A stretch of DNA of 64,000 nt, from assembly GCF_002078875.1 (NCBI RefSeq), contig NC_034411.1, positions 33,002,260-33,066,259 of the forward strand, written 5' to 3'. The notes under the pieces are model-generated. The model worked only from the letters and a program-made list of their open reading frames with translations. It ran no database searches and had not been told where the DNA came from. Origin of the DNA: Numida meleagris (lineage: Eukaryota; Chordata; Aves; Galliformes; Numididae). This document shows, piece by piece, positions 48,662-62,629 of the stretch; positions within the stretch are counted from its first letter, which is position 1; every line of letters starts with the position of its first letter. The position numbers were made by a program, and so were the translations under genes.

Positions 48662-51600
48662 GAAATGCATCTCTTCATGTTCTGTTAGAACTGCTAGGAA
48701 GACATGCTGTCCATGTAGATATAAGATGTATGTCTAGGTGTTAACAGCATACAGACACAAACAATTCATGTTTATTTTAGAAGTTCAAGAGCAATTAAAA
48801 ATACATGATGATGATTTTGTTTGACTGTTCAGCATAAAAATATGGAGATCTTGTTTTCCTGGACAGTGAGACCAGCTTCGTGGTCCAGCCTTAACCTGTT
48901 CTGGGGCCAAAATTATTGCAAATATGAGGTCCACAGCAAATATCTTATTTTAAATATATTCTTAAAAGAAAAGTTTTCAAATTCCATTGAAAGATGAATG
49001 AATTGGAGCTTAAAGAGAGGGAGCTAATCTACCAGTGCAACCTTGGTAATCTTGTCATAAATATTACACACTTAATATCTGAAGTAATAACATGAAGCAC
49101 ACACAAAGCAGCTTAACTCAGTGGTAGAACCCTGAGGAACTCTGGTAGGGCTGAGATTTTGTTTCGGTTGTTTGTTTATTATTGCCTGCTGTAATCTTTA
49201 TGCCATTACTGTGCTAAATCATTAGTTCCTTCAGACTGGTTATAATACTTGCTATTTAATACTCCAATTGCCATCCATATTCATTAGATGTAAATTGGAA
49301 AGGAAAGCATCTGTTTTATGTAGTAACTAAATAATAGCAGTTTGCTACATAATTCTGAATATAATTTGCCATTTTAGGTCAGTTTGCAATTGTCAATCAT
49401 ATTTGCAAGTACAAAGAAAGATCCATTCTTTACTTGGCTAAAGTTGCATATGTGTTGTTCTTAGTAACTGTGATCAAAAATGCTGTTTGATGATGCTTGA
49501 AATATTACTGTATTTGATTTTGAAGTCTCTATACTAGTCATCTAACTATAATTCACTTTCATGAGATTTCTGGGATAGGAAGAAAATGTGTTTTTGTGTA
49601 ATGTGCAGCACATTTTGACTTATATGCCCAAGGAGATGCAACATTTCATCTGACAAATTAAAACCAAATAAAATTTGAATCCATAACAATGCCAATTTAG
49701 TTTAGCATTCAGAAGGAATAACAGAATGTAGATTTTGTAGGGTCTGTTTTATTTTCATTGGAATGCTACTATTTTAAAATAACTGGTGCAAATCTCTTTG
49801 AGTTTGTCATTGAGTACAGGCAAAGAATGAAACCCTACGGCAAAACACAAATACTGAACACAGTTCCATGGTCCCAGTTCAGACACAAGATCCATTCAAA
49901 TCATAAGAGATATTTGCTTGGGGAGAAACTGGGAAAGCACTACTCTGACTTATAATAGCTCCTGGCTGCAAACTCTAATTGTGTATACATCTGCAGAAAA
50001 GAAAGGAAGAACACATACCACAGAGCTGACAATTATAGGCATCTTCCTGTTAAACTCTTTTTTATTTTTTGCCAACATTATTCGGTACATTGCATTTTTT
50101 ATATATCTTTTGGACCCTAAGGATGCGGCTCATTTGACCTAACTTCTAAATGGAAGTCAACATTAGAGCTGACTGATTGTCTAGAGTCTCTAGATCACTG
50201 GGGGAAATAAACAGGCCATTTTGAGATATGAATCATTTGAACTTCAGGCAATACCTGAATTAGATAATATCACATATAAAATGTCTGTTTCTCTCCAGTG
50301 ATCAAAAATAGAGTATAGATCCTATTTCAGGTACAGACAAAAGCATTATAGTTCGGTTAGTTAAATCTCACCGCAAGGTGAATGGAAAACATTTATTACA
50401 ACAGGTCCTTGCAATTCCCCCCAAAAATGAGGAAAGAAAAGAGTTTTAGTCTTTTGGAGAGTAAAAATTTCTACTGTTAACATCTCCTTCATTTCTAAGC
50501 TACAGAGTGCAAGGTAGGAATTGGTCTAGAAAGATTAAATGGTTAGATTTTGTGAATACTGTATGTGACAGCAGTGAGTATTAGAAGTGTCAGATATAAA
50601 TACAGATGATTTACTTTGTTGTATGAGGAGCTCAGACATGGCACTGTAGTCCTGGGACCACTTATGTGAGGGCTCACCTGGAGCGCAGTATTGCTGCAGC
50701 ACCTGCGTAACAGGTGGGCTGGGGATACCTCTGCTCTGGGTGGTGAACAGCTGCTGGAGTATGTGGAGGTACATGATCAGGATTAGCTGTGGTGAGCAAT
50801 ATTTGATTTTGGTTTCTTTTCACTGCATGGACTTTTCCCACTCTCATAACTGGAGCACCACAAAAGGTGTCATTTCTTTCAAAGAACCTCATGAACTCTC
50901 TGCTCTTTGCATGTGATGTTTGAAATGGGGTTTATTCCTTCAAGATTTTTTTTTAAAAATATGCATATAAAATAAGCACTGACCTTAAATGACTTAAAAC
51001 AATGTTAATCAATGCAAAATGATCTTCGTGATAAACATGGAATCACATGAGATCATCTCAGACCTGTCAGGTCATATCATGTTATGTCAGCAGTGATGTA
51101 ATAACTCTGAGCTACAATAATCCAGAATGATGTGATAAGACATGACACACATCATGTCTGAACAATAGTACTAGAAAGGGAGGGATTTAGAATCAAACTA
51201 TAGCTGTATTAGCATGTGATTATTTCACACACGCTTGTACAGTGTTAAATATTGAATGCTGTAAGTATACAAATGGCTTTGTGATTTTTCTCTCTGTTGC
51301 TTTAAAAAGTGACTGCTATTTTCCCATAGACTGCCTGTCTAAAAATTTTTACAGAAATCATCTGCTAATGTTAAAATACAGCTCTCAAACTGCCAGTGGG
51401 CAAATACTATCTATTTGTGGTTCCTCATATTCAGATTTCTTTGGTAGGTTTTATTTCTCGCTGAAAGAAAACTACTTAATCCCTTTGGCACCAAAATGCT
51501 GTTTAATAAACCATTCTGTGAGTTTTTTCCTATAAGAATTGTTTTGAAGAGAATGAGAATTGAGCCCTTTGGCCAGCTCACATTTCTGCTTCCCAAAGCA

Positions 51601-54600
51601 TTCTAGAGACTAAGAAAAGGTAAATTAAATCTGGATGCTCACCATACAGGAATTTGAGCCTCTGAGGAAGAAGTCATGTTCCCTGTAGGCCTGGCCTGTG
51701 GTCATTCAGTCTGTTGTTTCACTCTGTCTGAAATCATACTTTGAACTGATGAGATAAATTGTAGTTGACTAAATCCATTTCAGTAGATGTTACATTCAAC
51801 ACGGATCCAAAAGACATTCTTTGCCCCAAAGAGCTTACAGCGTTTTCTCTGTAACAAATATGTTGCAAATGAAAAAAAGAAAAAAAGTTTACCTTCCAGA
51901 AATGATGTTAACAGGGCAAAGTTTCCCTGGTTAGGTTCTCAAGCCAGTGCAGCTATTATCATTTCTGCAGTTACTTTGAAATAAGTAATGAAGGACACCA
52001 GGCATGATCAAGGCAGGAACATAGCATCCAGCCCCTGCTGTAATGCCCAAACTTGCACATTGTCTTATTATACAACAACAACTGCATACTAAGGTGGATG
52101 AGCAGGAGAACTAAGGAACCATAACGTAGTACATAGCTTCAAAAATTTCCTAGCTTGAAGAAATCCTAATCTATTTGTATTGTCTATGATTTTGAAATAA
52201 TCTTAAATAGAAGAGTTTGGCACGTAACTGTTGATGACCTCTGTGGAAAACTATCCATTAAGTAGTTACTCTAGTCTCAGTTTAACACTGCAACTACATA
52301 ATCTCTTTACATCAGGAGCTATTATTCAGTATAAACAAAGGTAATACTATAAAATGCACAATCTCTGCTGTCTAATGGGACCATGGAGTAAACATACTGT
52401 GCATGAATCCTTAGAAGAGCCCTAGAGCCAACAATCACTTCCATTAGCACAGAGAGCAGAAAGTGTTCCTGGTGGTCGTACCCCAAGGCTTTTTCTGTTC
52501 CTTGTCGAAGAATATGACTCAGAAGCACTGCAAAACAACAGGGGCAGTGCAGTGTCTGGTACTAAAGAGCTGACCATCATAGGAGCTGAATTTGAGATAA
52601 ATACTTCAGTTTTCAGTTAGAGATCAAGATTTCAAGATTACTACAGATAGGCAAATAAACAAAGCCAAAATCAGTTCAGGAATGAAGCAGCTTCTGTGCC
52701 TCTTTTCCAGCTGTGGATTCACTCCTTGTTATAACAAAACTTGCAAAACTCTTACTGCTTTATGAATTTTCTGAAGAATAGAAAGTTTCAGCTAATTTTA
52801 ATATATGTTTGTATTAAAGGTGTTTCTCTAACTGTGATAATCTATAGCATGGAAGGGTTTGATGTTAAAAGAATCCACATTTTTATTATAAGAACAATCT
52901 ACATACCCGTAAAAACCACACAAGATGTCAGGTACATAAGATATTCTATGACTCAGTATCAGAAGTCTTCTTTTTTTGTCTTACAGATGTTATCAGTTAG
53001 TCTAATAGGAGATATTGCATCTTCTTACAAACTTTGACTTGTTTAAAATGAATTTTATTGTCTACATATGAGCTAGCTGTAGAAATGTCTTATTTGGAAT
53101 TTTCTAGAAGTTTGGTTCATCAGCTCAGCATCTTTGCACTGGGAAGAGTGTGTGTGGTTTTGAAATGAGTGTTTATATTTTTTTAGTTTACTGGATGTGA
53201 GATTAAGCAGATAAGTAATTTAGGGCTGCAGATCAGGGGAAGTGAAGTTCAGAGAGAGTCTGAGTATGGGCTTGGATGCCAAGCAGCTCCCGTATGACAC
53301 CTCTTCTGCTGATTCTGCCTCCAGCAGGAAGTCTGTCTGCACAAGACAGAGCACATAACAAAAGGTTTATGCTTGCTACAGTCTTTTACATATTTCCTGC
53401 AATCCTTTCCAAAGATTAAATAATTGCTGTGCCATGAAGGCAAAATGTCATGATGTGCTATAAAAATTAAGATTTTTTTTCTTTGATATGATGAAGAATG
53501 CAGCAAAATTGTTTTTTAACAAGCTCTGAAAACAGGAAAAAAACTAAAAACATATGACTTTTCCACTGTGTCAACATAAATGCTTAACAATGAATACTAA
53601 ATATTCCCTATATGCTCCATAAAACATACAACAGTAAAAGCAGTAATAGCTACAGTAGAATAAAACGGTGGAACAACCAGGGTGTAGTTTTACAACAAAT
53701 TCTCTTAACTGTGTAAGAACAGGATTTCTGTTCACTTCAAAACTTCAAGCAGGAGACAAGTTTTCTGATTGTTATTTTCAAAGAATAAGCCTTTCAGACT
53801 CCGCACCTGACATCTGATCATTTCTAGTGTGCACGGTAATGATTTGAAAGTTAATACTTGAGAGGACAGTCCTTTTCCCTGTGATTATAAAAATCCATTT
53901 TAGGTGTACCCTCAGTATGCTATTGCATTTTGAGAGCAGTGCCAGTGGTGATTATCCAAAAAAATCCAATGAAACTGTATGTTGCCCTAAATATCTAGAG
54001 TCATAGGGTCACAGTCTGATTCCCGTGATTATAGCCTAAGAGTTTTTTTGTTCAATTTCAATTTGACTCAACTCATAAACCACATTTGCACCAAGAGCGT
54101 CCTTATTAAGAAACTTTTTGCGTAACTTGCATTTTTTTCTCATTTACTTACAATTTAAGTACCCAGTTTGGGTACTTATTGAATTTTCTAAGTTACTGGA
54201 TGAATTATTCTTTCTAAAAGCTTATATCTGGTGGGGCAGAAGTGTTGCTGATATGCCAGACTGAGATTACTTCAAGGTTAGAACTGAGAATAAACAATTC
54301 AAGTGTTTTTAGTTCCTAAGCCTGAAGCAGCAAACAGATTTGCTTCAAAGTCAGTGGTATCCTATAACACCAGAAGGATCTAACACCAGGAAATCTATCT
54401 GCAGATTCTTAGTTTCTAGACTGTCTAGAATGATTTCTATTTATTGACATTTGAAGTTGATGTATTGACACAAGTTAGCAGACAAATATTTAACACTGGC
54501 AATAAGGTGTTGTGGTTGTCCACTGTCAACAATATATTTTATATATTTTGTATTTTATTTTGTATTTTAGCTATCCTTTTTCTAATTCAAAACTATACAG

Positions 54601-57600
54601 AGTGAAAGTTTTGTCCATTACCAGTTCCTAGATAAAACCTGCCTCTGTTCATTCCAACCGTACCCCAGAGCTGGGAATGCATCCCCCTCATTTGGAGTGT
54701 GTGAATGTTTCAAGTCATGGGAGCCAACCCTGCGGTTTGCACCACGGGCTATCAGATGTGGCAGGCAATGCACAAGTCTACCCTAGGAGAGGCATTTACA
54801 TTTCTTCCAATACTCAGAACAAGCAAATTTGTATTGAAAATAATATGCCTTTAAGTGACTTTGGAATCATACTCTTGATAGGGTTTCTGCTGTAGAGAAC
54901 TTGGCAAAGGTATTGTAGGTACCGCCATCTCTTAGATACTTCTGAAAATGTTTTCTTGGTATGGAAAGAGCCTTTCTTCCTCCTGCTTACTGGCACTCCC
55001 GAATCCATCCATCCTGCTCAACAACTGGAGAAAGACTCCCCTGAGGAGAAAAAAAAAGACTTTTACAGAAGAGAAGAAACTAATCACTCTTTGTGGGAAA
55101 GAGAAGGGTTCACACACCCCTACGATCTTATGAAGGACGTTTACTAATGCATTTGGAAGAAGGATAACTATAGCACAGCTGCATATGTGCAGTCCATCTA
55201 CAGCAAAACCATCCCTTCACATAAATGTTTCCATGAGGAGTGCTTGGCTTTTAAAAGCGTTCATGCCTTTCATGTTAATATTGACAGTATTCATGTTTTC
55301 TTCTTGAAGTTCTTATTAATTCAAGCACCCCAATGACAGAATAGTTTCTGCCAAGGGATGCATCCCACACCAAGGCTGCCTCTCTGCCCAGCACCCTCCT
55401 ACTCGCTTGGAGCCACCTCTGCTGCTGAGGAATGAGGGCTGGCAGAGTCAGCTGCCAGCTCACCCACCAGCTCCTCTGCCTTGTGCAGGTCCTGAAGGCA
55501 AAAGGGGCAACGAGGGCCATTTTGGCCCTGTAACAAGACATAAAGCCATAGGAAGTTTGCTCATTCACTCTGCTGCTTGCGGTGACTTGTTTCCATCTTG
55601 CTTATGCTCTTTCATTTAGTCCCTGCTGTAAAATGCAGGGCTAACCTGCTTGCTGCTATTGTACTGTCTCATCAGACTGTTTGTTCCTTGATGTACCCAG
55701 CCTGCCTAAGCAGACCCATAAGTCGTTACGGGCTTGTGTGCAGCTGGACAGGTGTGCAATGCCTAAAGCTGGCTCTGCCCTTAGGAACGGCATTAATAAA
55801 TATAAGGAATATAGTACTAATATTTAAAAAATATCTGGTTCATTATCCTATTTAAAATATTGCAAAGAACTTTCAACATCATCAAGATTCTTTGACATTA
55901 TAGATGCCTTAGATTGCAGTCCTAAAATACAGCTTTTAGAATAAAATAAAAATACACTGAAATGGGAAGCCTGCGTGCAAACTAAAGACAGAATATGAGA
56001 TTTACCCACAGATAACTTGAAATTCTCAATGTTATTTTTATGCGTCAGGCTGAAGAAAATGTAATCATATGCAGTATATATTTCATCTTCTCAGGAAAGC
56101 AACATTTAAAATATTACTTAAAATCCACTGCAAGTTTGTAAGAGCAGAAAAAGGGTTATATCTAAAGAGGTCTGTTGAGCAGAGGTAAAATTATTCAGAT
56201 TATTACTATTTAGAGCACCTCAGATATTGGTTTTCTATAAATATTTTATCTCCAGTTTCCATTTTTTTTTTCTGAACCTATTAAACTTTGGCGCTTTTTC
56301 AATAAGTTTTGCTACATTTGTACATTTTGTCTCAAAGATGTCAAAAATACAATTATTTTTGACAGCAAATACATGATATAATGTTCAAGAAACAATGGTG
56401 CATTGGTTCTATTACATGACAGAAGTACTAAGTGATTTACACTGCAATTTGAACTGGATTAGGCTGTAAAACACTTAAATACATTTATTCAAACAAGTAC
56501 TCTCACTGAATCTTATTTCACAGAGTAAGGCTGGGTTGTAAAAACTTCCCTGTTGAGATAATGATATTATTTTTTACAAGAACATTTCAACCATGTTTCA
56601 CCAAAATAAATAGTTTTGTTTTTTCTTTTTTAATCAGTAATTTTATTCCGTTACTGCTTGTCTGATGTGGTATTTCTATGGGAAAACATTAGTATCTAAT
56701 AGAAAGAGAATTAAATGCCTTAATGAACGGTTTCATGGATGAATTCTTATACAAGAGATAGCCACAACAAAAGTATTAAAAAATCCATTACTATCCCAAA
56801 GGACCCACTGTATTTTTAATGTTATCCTGGAAGAATAGAAAGCATGCATACTTTTAAAATAATGTTATAAAATCTCTGAGCAATGCTGCCTGGTTTTGTT
56901 TAATACAAATTACCACTTACTGTGGGAATGACAACATTTATATTTGAAAGATTTTGATTGTAGCTTACATATATTGCAATCAGATAAATAAATCTATAGG
57001 ATTGTCTTTCAGCGAATAGATTATTCATAAACATAATTTCAGAAAGGCTCTCATGGTTCACTCTTTCTGCACCATAGCACATAGCATGACTGTGAAATCT
57101 TTAAACTTTATATAATGAGAGTGATTATTGAAGTTGTGGCAAGAAAACAGAGAGTTTATTTCTGCTCTCTTTTGCACTGACATTCATTAAGCTTTATGTG
57201 AATCAGCCATTTGTTTCAGATACAGAATGCTTTGTGAAAAATCCAGTTCAGAATATCTGAATACCGATGACTGGAATAACATGATGGTCTAACTTTTGCA
57301 TATGTAGTAATTGGCAATATAGCTATGCTATTCAGTTTCTATTACTCTGTAGCTTTTGCTTTTAGCAGATTACCCAGTTAGCTAAGTCCCTGCTAAATAC
57401 CTGTTTTTAGCCAAACGCTGATTACTTGTGCAAATCCTGACTATACAAAATTTTGAATACAGCATCTCTGAAGAGAGATGCCATTTGGGAGAAAAAAATC
57501 TCTGTATGTGAGCCGAATGTCTTGTGGCCCACAGCTGTTTGTCTATGCAGGCTGGCACATGGCATGCACCCTGCAGTCGCTGGGCTGCAGGAGATGCTGC

Positions 57601-58532
57601 CAGCATCTGCCAACTAGGAGGAGAATTGCGCATCAGCAGCAGAAGCAGCTGGCACAAACCTGGAAGGGAAACAGCTACCAAAAATGAGAGACTTTCAGTG
57701 TGCTTGAAAGTCTCATTGCAGCTCTTTAAATTCTCACTTTGATTCACCAGATCTGCACTGTCTTATGGCATCCAGGGATCATGTCTTGAGTATGAAAATC
57801 CCCTCTCATCTGTTTGCTGATCTCCCCTGGGTTAGGTAGCTGTTGCTGATGTTATGGCACCTAAGCACTGCCACAGCTGGAGCTCCCAATTGTCCCTCAG
57901 TGCACCACCAGCCTGCACTGAGGTCAAGGGTAGGGGCCCAGATCTGCTGGGTATTCAGATCCTCTCCTTACAGAGACTGTCTTAAAGTCCATTGGTACAT
58001 TATTCTTTAAAGCAAATTCAAAACTACTATGAGAAAGAGAAATGCAAGTTGATGGTGGAAAGTAAATATATATGAAATACTTGAGTTGCAGTGAGTTTAT
58101 ACTATTCGAGACCTTTTGCGCTAAATAAGAACAGGCTAATTTGTATGATGTCAGTAGGAAAGATCAAGTTGTGACTCTCAATGTATTGTTTTGGTGCTTT
58201 TTTTTTTTGCAGGCTTCTTCAGCTTTTTGTTTAATTGACGTTGAGAAGAATGAAAATTAAACAAATGTCAAACTCTGTATGAATATGTTACAGCTAATAG
58301 GCATAGCAGGAAACTTTGTAATAGTAATACTTTATGTTGAACTTATTGGCAGGAACAAAACAATCAGTGTCATTTGAAAACTTTCCATTAAGATGGTTTC
58401 CGGTGGAAAAAATGCACTTTTCACAAATATAAAAATCAGTTTTGTCAAAAAAAATGATCATCCTTCAGAAAAAATGAAAATATCTGCATTCAGCATATGT
58501 AGCTTATAAAATATCTCATGAACCTATGTATA
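48662..58532. other. AT-rich unique DNA, no gene recognised
   Basis: No secure exon or repeat. G+C-richer islets lie at 50.65-50.80 kb (a weak exon-like segment on the minus strand), 55.34-55.80 kb (ends in AATAAA at 55795) and 57.48-57.95 kb. The last includes a perfect 10-bp inverted repeat at 57895-57923. TA-rich 'ttttgtattttatt' tandem sequence lies at about 54.53-54.57 kb. None has a recognisable protein product. Confidence 0.55.
57895..57923. other. Perfect 10-bp inverted repeat (hairpin)
   Basis: CCTCAGTGCA and TGCACTGAGG flank a 9-nt loop (ccaccagcc). The stem is G+C-rich and would be stable in RNA. It does not extend further on either side, so it is too short for a pre-miRNA. No T-run or gene context suggests a terminator. 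Confidence 0.65.
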
Positions 58533-58790
58533 AGTGATAGTACACAAAGGAAACAGCCTCAAGTTTTGCCAGAGTTGGTTTAGGTTGATTATCAGGAAGA
58601 ATTTCTTCACAGAAAGGGTTTTTAGGCATTGGAACAGGCCGCCCAGGGGAGTGGCAGAGTCATGGTTGCTGGAGGTATTTAAGAGACATGGTGGTGATGC
58701 TCAGGACATCATTTAGTGATGGACTTAATAGTTTAGGTGGATGGACTTGATGATCTTCAGGGTCTTTTCCAACTTAATTCCATGATTATC
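58533..58790 (+). mobile_element. CR1 LINE 3' end, 5'-truncated
   Basis: The order is 'agtgatagtacacaaaggaa', 'acagcctcaagttttgccag', 'gattatcaggaagaatttct', 'ggaacaggccgcccagggga', 'ggacttgatgatcttcaggg' and 'tcttttccaacttaattcca', the sense CR1 3' region with a decayed terminal repeat. It matches the layout of the 19.9-kb copy more closely than the CR1-F-like one. The 60-codon frame across it (58534-58716) is the fossil ORF2 C-terminus (includes [17 protein letters not shown]). Confidence 0.92.
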
Positions 58791-60582
58791 AGCAGAAAAC
58801 TTATCCATTGTAAAATTACATATCAATGTAGTCAATATTAGATTGTTCTGATTTTTTTTAATTTTTCTCACCTAAACTTGCGGCTGAAAATTTGGCAATT
58901 TCTGTGAGAACAAGGAATCTTCAAATCAAATACAACACTCTGAATGGAAATGGTACATTTCCTGCTCATTAATATTCACTGGAAGGGTTCTTACTGTGCA
59001 TTCAAAACATTATTTTTGCAATCATAATACGTGTTACCTAAAACATCTGCCGATATTCTAGCTTCACTTTCATTTTTCACTTTTTCCTTTTTTCTTTTTT
59101 CCATACCCTTTCCATTTTGCCTTTGAAAAGAATAATACATATCTTTCACAAAAAGAAAACATATTTACAAACTTCTAAAATAGACATTTCTGAAATCTGA
59201 ATAAAAATATGATCCTTGAAATTTTTTGTAACATCTTTGCCTCTTGATGACTACAGAGAGATGAAAGAAAGGAAAAACTTCAGCAAAGATGGAAAAGTGC
59301 AAAGAGAAGTAAAAATATCAAGATTTTCTGGTTTTCCCAGCTTGATCATGATTTAAAGTGGACCTCTAACCCCATTTAAATCAATGTTGGCTACATTGTG
59401 AATTGCATTCTTGTTTTTGAAATAATAAATTCTTCCTAGCCCACAGTAGTTTCCAGAAAGGCTGTTCATTGGCTTTCATGGGGTTAAATGCATCCCCCAC
59501 AAGAGTTCATTCAGGACACCTTTATCTTTGAAGCGTCTTACTATTACTGAAAAGCACAGTGAGGCTTCTTTACAAAATTTAGTTAGAACTTGAGCTTTTG
59601 AGCATGTTCCAAAGATTGCTCCGCTTCTATTCAGTAAATACTTTTAATAATAGGCAATAATCTAGCCTTTAGTACAGGCTTTATTGCATAAATTAATTTC
59701 TCAATAAATATTACAGTTAGTTTACTTGGGGCTTTGTCATCCAAAGTGTGTAACAAATATGAACTTGACAGTTACCATCTGGTTCAATTTGATTACAATC
59801 ACTAATGAAATAATGTGAAAAGGTATGAAGAGGAAGAAAGCTATGAGCATCGTGAGTGATGAAATTCTGACTACAAATCACATCGGCTATGTCCTCAGTT
59901 AAGCTGCAACATCTACAGCCTCAATAAAAAATGTAATTGATTGGATGTAAGTCAGCATAAAAATAACTCTATTTTTAAAAAAGAAATCACAGTAAACTAA
60001 TTTCATTGCTTTTCTGGATAGAAAGGTAACGCAGAGGACAAGGATGCCCACGCAAAGTTTAGATTAATTTTGGCAAAGTAATTGCTACAGTATTTCATGA
60101 AATATATAACAACAAATTATTAAACTTGTTTTGGATGCAAATGTGCAAGAAAAACTAAAACGGGGACCTCCTACACATGAAGATAAGGTACTTTTTACTT
60201 TATCAGAATATTTGTTCCTTGTGTGTTGCAAACACATTTCCAAAAGCAAGGTCTACCTAGACTGCCTGCTTTGCCCTTGATAATACACTTCAGCTAAATC
60301 CTTGTCACACTTTGTAAGGTATGTTAGACTGAACATCTATTGCCCTGCTCAGCTGGTGATGGCAGCTTTCTTGTTTATAATGTCATCTCTTTTTTCCTGC
60401 TTTGATTTAAGCATCACCATCTTTGCTTTCTTACATCCCTGAGCCTTACATCAACCGTGTAGAAGAAAGCATTGTGTGTGTTGACCACAAGTGCTAGCAA
60501 ATTGATTGCAAATTGGCCAAGGGACCAAACACTGATGGGTAATGAAAACGGTGACACCAGTCTGAGCTGCCTGAGAATGCTC
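58791..60582. other. AT-rich unique DNA, no gene recognised
   Basis: No exon or repeat was recognised. The stretch 59.64-59.85 kb (TAAT-rich, few simple repeats) has the texture of conserved non-coding DNA, but this cannot be judged without an alignment. Confidence 0.5.
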
Positions 60583-60660
60583 CATACCATTTACAAAGAT
60601 GTTAAACAGAACTGACTGCCTCCTGAAGTATTGCCTGTGGGAGCACCACCATGATGAGTG
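60583..60660 (-). mobile_element. Old CR1 reverse-transcriptase fragment, antisense
   Basis: The plus strand 'ccatttacaaagatgttaaa' followed by 'cagaactgactgcctcctga' and 'tgtgggagcaccacc' is the reverse complement of the CR1 RT segment that encodes the GVPQGSVLGPVLFNIF-type motif. The frame is broken. Neighbouring sequence cannot be aligned by eye, so only this core is called. It is more diverged than the other CR1 copies and likely older. Confidence 0.62.
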
Positions 60661-61185
60661 CTTGATCAGATCTGGGTGTTTCTGTTAATTATCACATCAA
60701 GAAGAAATGCGGAGACTTTTTAATGTACAATGACAGTAAGAGAGGAAAACAGGAAAACTTCACTGAAGCTGGAGAACAAGCAGTGACTTTATTTTTATCT
60801 GTCTTCTCCACACCCTTTTCTCTGCCAAAACCTGTACCAAGTTGTTGCAGCCTCTAGCACCAGTCAGCTGCACAGGTACCCATTGCACATCTCTTTGCAA
60901 CTCCTGCTAGAACTTGGTTCTCAAAGAGGCATTCACCATGAGTCACAGCTGTGTCATCTACCATGAGCCTACATGAGTCTGTTGATGCTGCCTGTTAAAT
61001 TATTTATAATGAGAAATAATGGCTTAATTCCTTATGCAGTCTTACACAACTGCAAGATTTCATGTTCTGTTTGATTATCTCTGTTACCAAATGAAAGAAA
61101 ATGAGTTTTCTAAAAAACTCTTTCAGCTTAAAATTGTTAGAAAATATCTGCTTACTGAATTTAGTCTACAGGTCTTTGGCATTTC

Positions 61186-61206
61186 TGTGAATCTTCAAGA
61201 TTCACA
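61186..61206. other. Perfect 10-bp palindrome with 1-nt centre
   Basis: TGTGAATCTT, a central C, then AAGATTCACA. Both arms match fully and pairing stops immediately outside. With a single-base centre it cannot form a normal RNA hairpin loop of full stem length. It could be a dyad protein-binding site or a chance palindrome. Confidence 0.6.
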
Positions 61207-62273
61207 AAACCCAATTTTTGTCATTTAGAACTGTGGAGAAGACTTGTAGTTTTGTCAGTAGGCTTAGATTAGATATTATTCCACTATTAAAATGCTTTTT
61301 CTTATATTTTTCTTTCTCCTTTGGCTATTACATTCTTTGTATCCATTTCTCTTTCCACATAAAAGGAGGAAAAATCCCTCCCTTCTATACTGGCAGATTT
61401 TCAACTGAGTTGATGAAGCATTTTTGGATTTAAATTTCCTTAGCATATAAGCATAGGTAAAATATCTCTTCCTGATGATGCCACTCCCAATTTGTCATTC
61501 CCATGCACAAGAAACCTAAGTTTAATCTCTCATGAAGTGTACAGCAGCAAGATAGACAGTGAAAACTAACTCAAATGTTTGTTTTACAATATTGCCAGTA
61601 TTGAACTTGGTCAAATTATTGACCATGCAAGCAAGACAATATAAATTTTGGAAAATGTTTCTGAAAGGGTATATTAGTAGAGAACATAGAAAAGATTTTA
61701 ACTGGGGCAAATCAACATCTCCTTTGATTTTGGCAAAGATTCACAGATGTAAATGATCTCCTTCACTCACATACCCATGCTCATGCACACCTTCAGTTGG
61801 ATGCACTGTTATTGATCTAAAGCTAAGTAAGCAGAACTCTAGACCTTCTGTATGTCAGATATCCAAAAGGACTGGACTGGTGCATAAATATGTCCCGAAT
61901 TTCTTGGCATCCTGTGGAAGTGCCTCCACAGACTTTTGTAGCCATGCTTATCAAGATCTTCCAGCCAGCTGCTGAGTCTTTGATCCTTGACTCTCCTTAA
62001 CTTCCCGTCAGTCGTTTCATTGGTGTATTTAATAAAGGTATTTCTGAGTCAGTCCTCAATAGTGTGTACAGAGCAAAAGGGATGTCTGTGAACCTCTTGG
62101 TGCAAAAGATGAGTTTAGCGGAGGACATAATCCAGATCTGAGTCTCAGTACCATTGCAGGAAATGGAATAATGCTTGTCACATTATTCAGAATCATATCA
62201 GGGCAGATCAAAAAGATGGTGAAACCCTTTAAATTCCTGTTTGGTTTTAGTCATTTTTTAGCAGCTCTACATT

Positions 62274-62307
62274 AAAATAATAATAATAATTCAAAAAATA
62301 ATAATGA
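62274..62307. repeat. (AAT)n microsatellite, interrupted
   Basis: Runs of AAT are broken by 'ttcaaaa' and resume before 'gacccccagg'. This is a simple trinucleotide repeat. Confidence 0.8.
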
Positions 62308-62629
62308 CCCCCAGGCTAGAAATCTTAGCGCACAGTAAGTACCATTCTAGAAAGACTTCTCTTCCTGTGAGCTCCTACCGTAGCAAAGTAGAACCACGTG
62401 CTTTTATGAAAAGCATGCTCTTCTGCTTAGTGATTTCAATATTTCCTTTTTGTTTAAGAAATTGAAAGATGCCATTTAAATTCTAGGCAATATGTACCTG
62501 ATAGTGGTACCCTAAATTGAGCAGCTACATGATGAAATGACTGAACCTTTGATAGTATCTCTGTGTATTTTTTCCTTATTAGGAAGTAAATTAACTACTG
62601 AGGATATAAAATATTTACATATGTATTTG

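Noticed and set aside
51138..51159. 8-bp inverted repeat AGACATGA/TCATGTCT
   Set aside because: Short, AT-rich and surrounded by other 'catga/tcatg'-like words, so chance is the simplest explanation.
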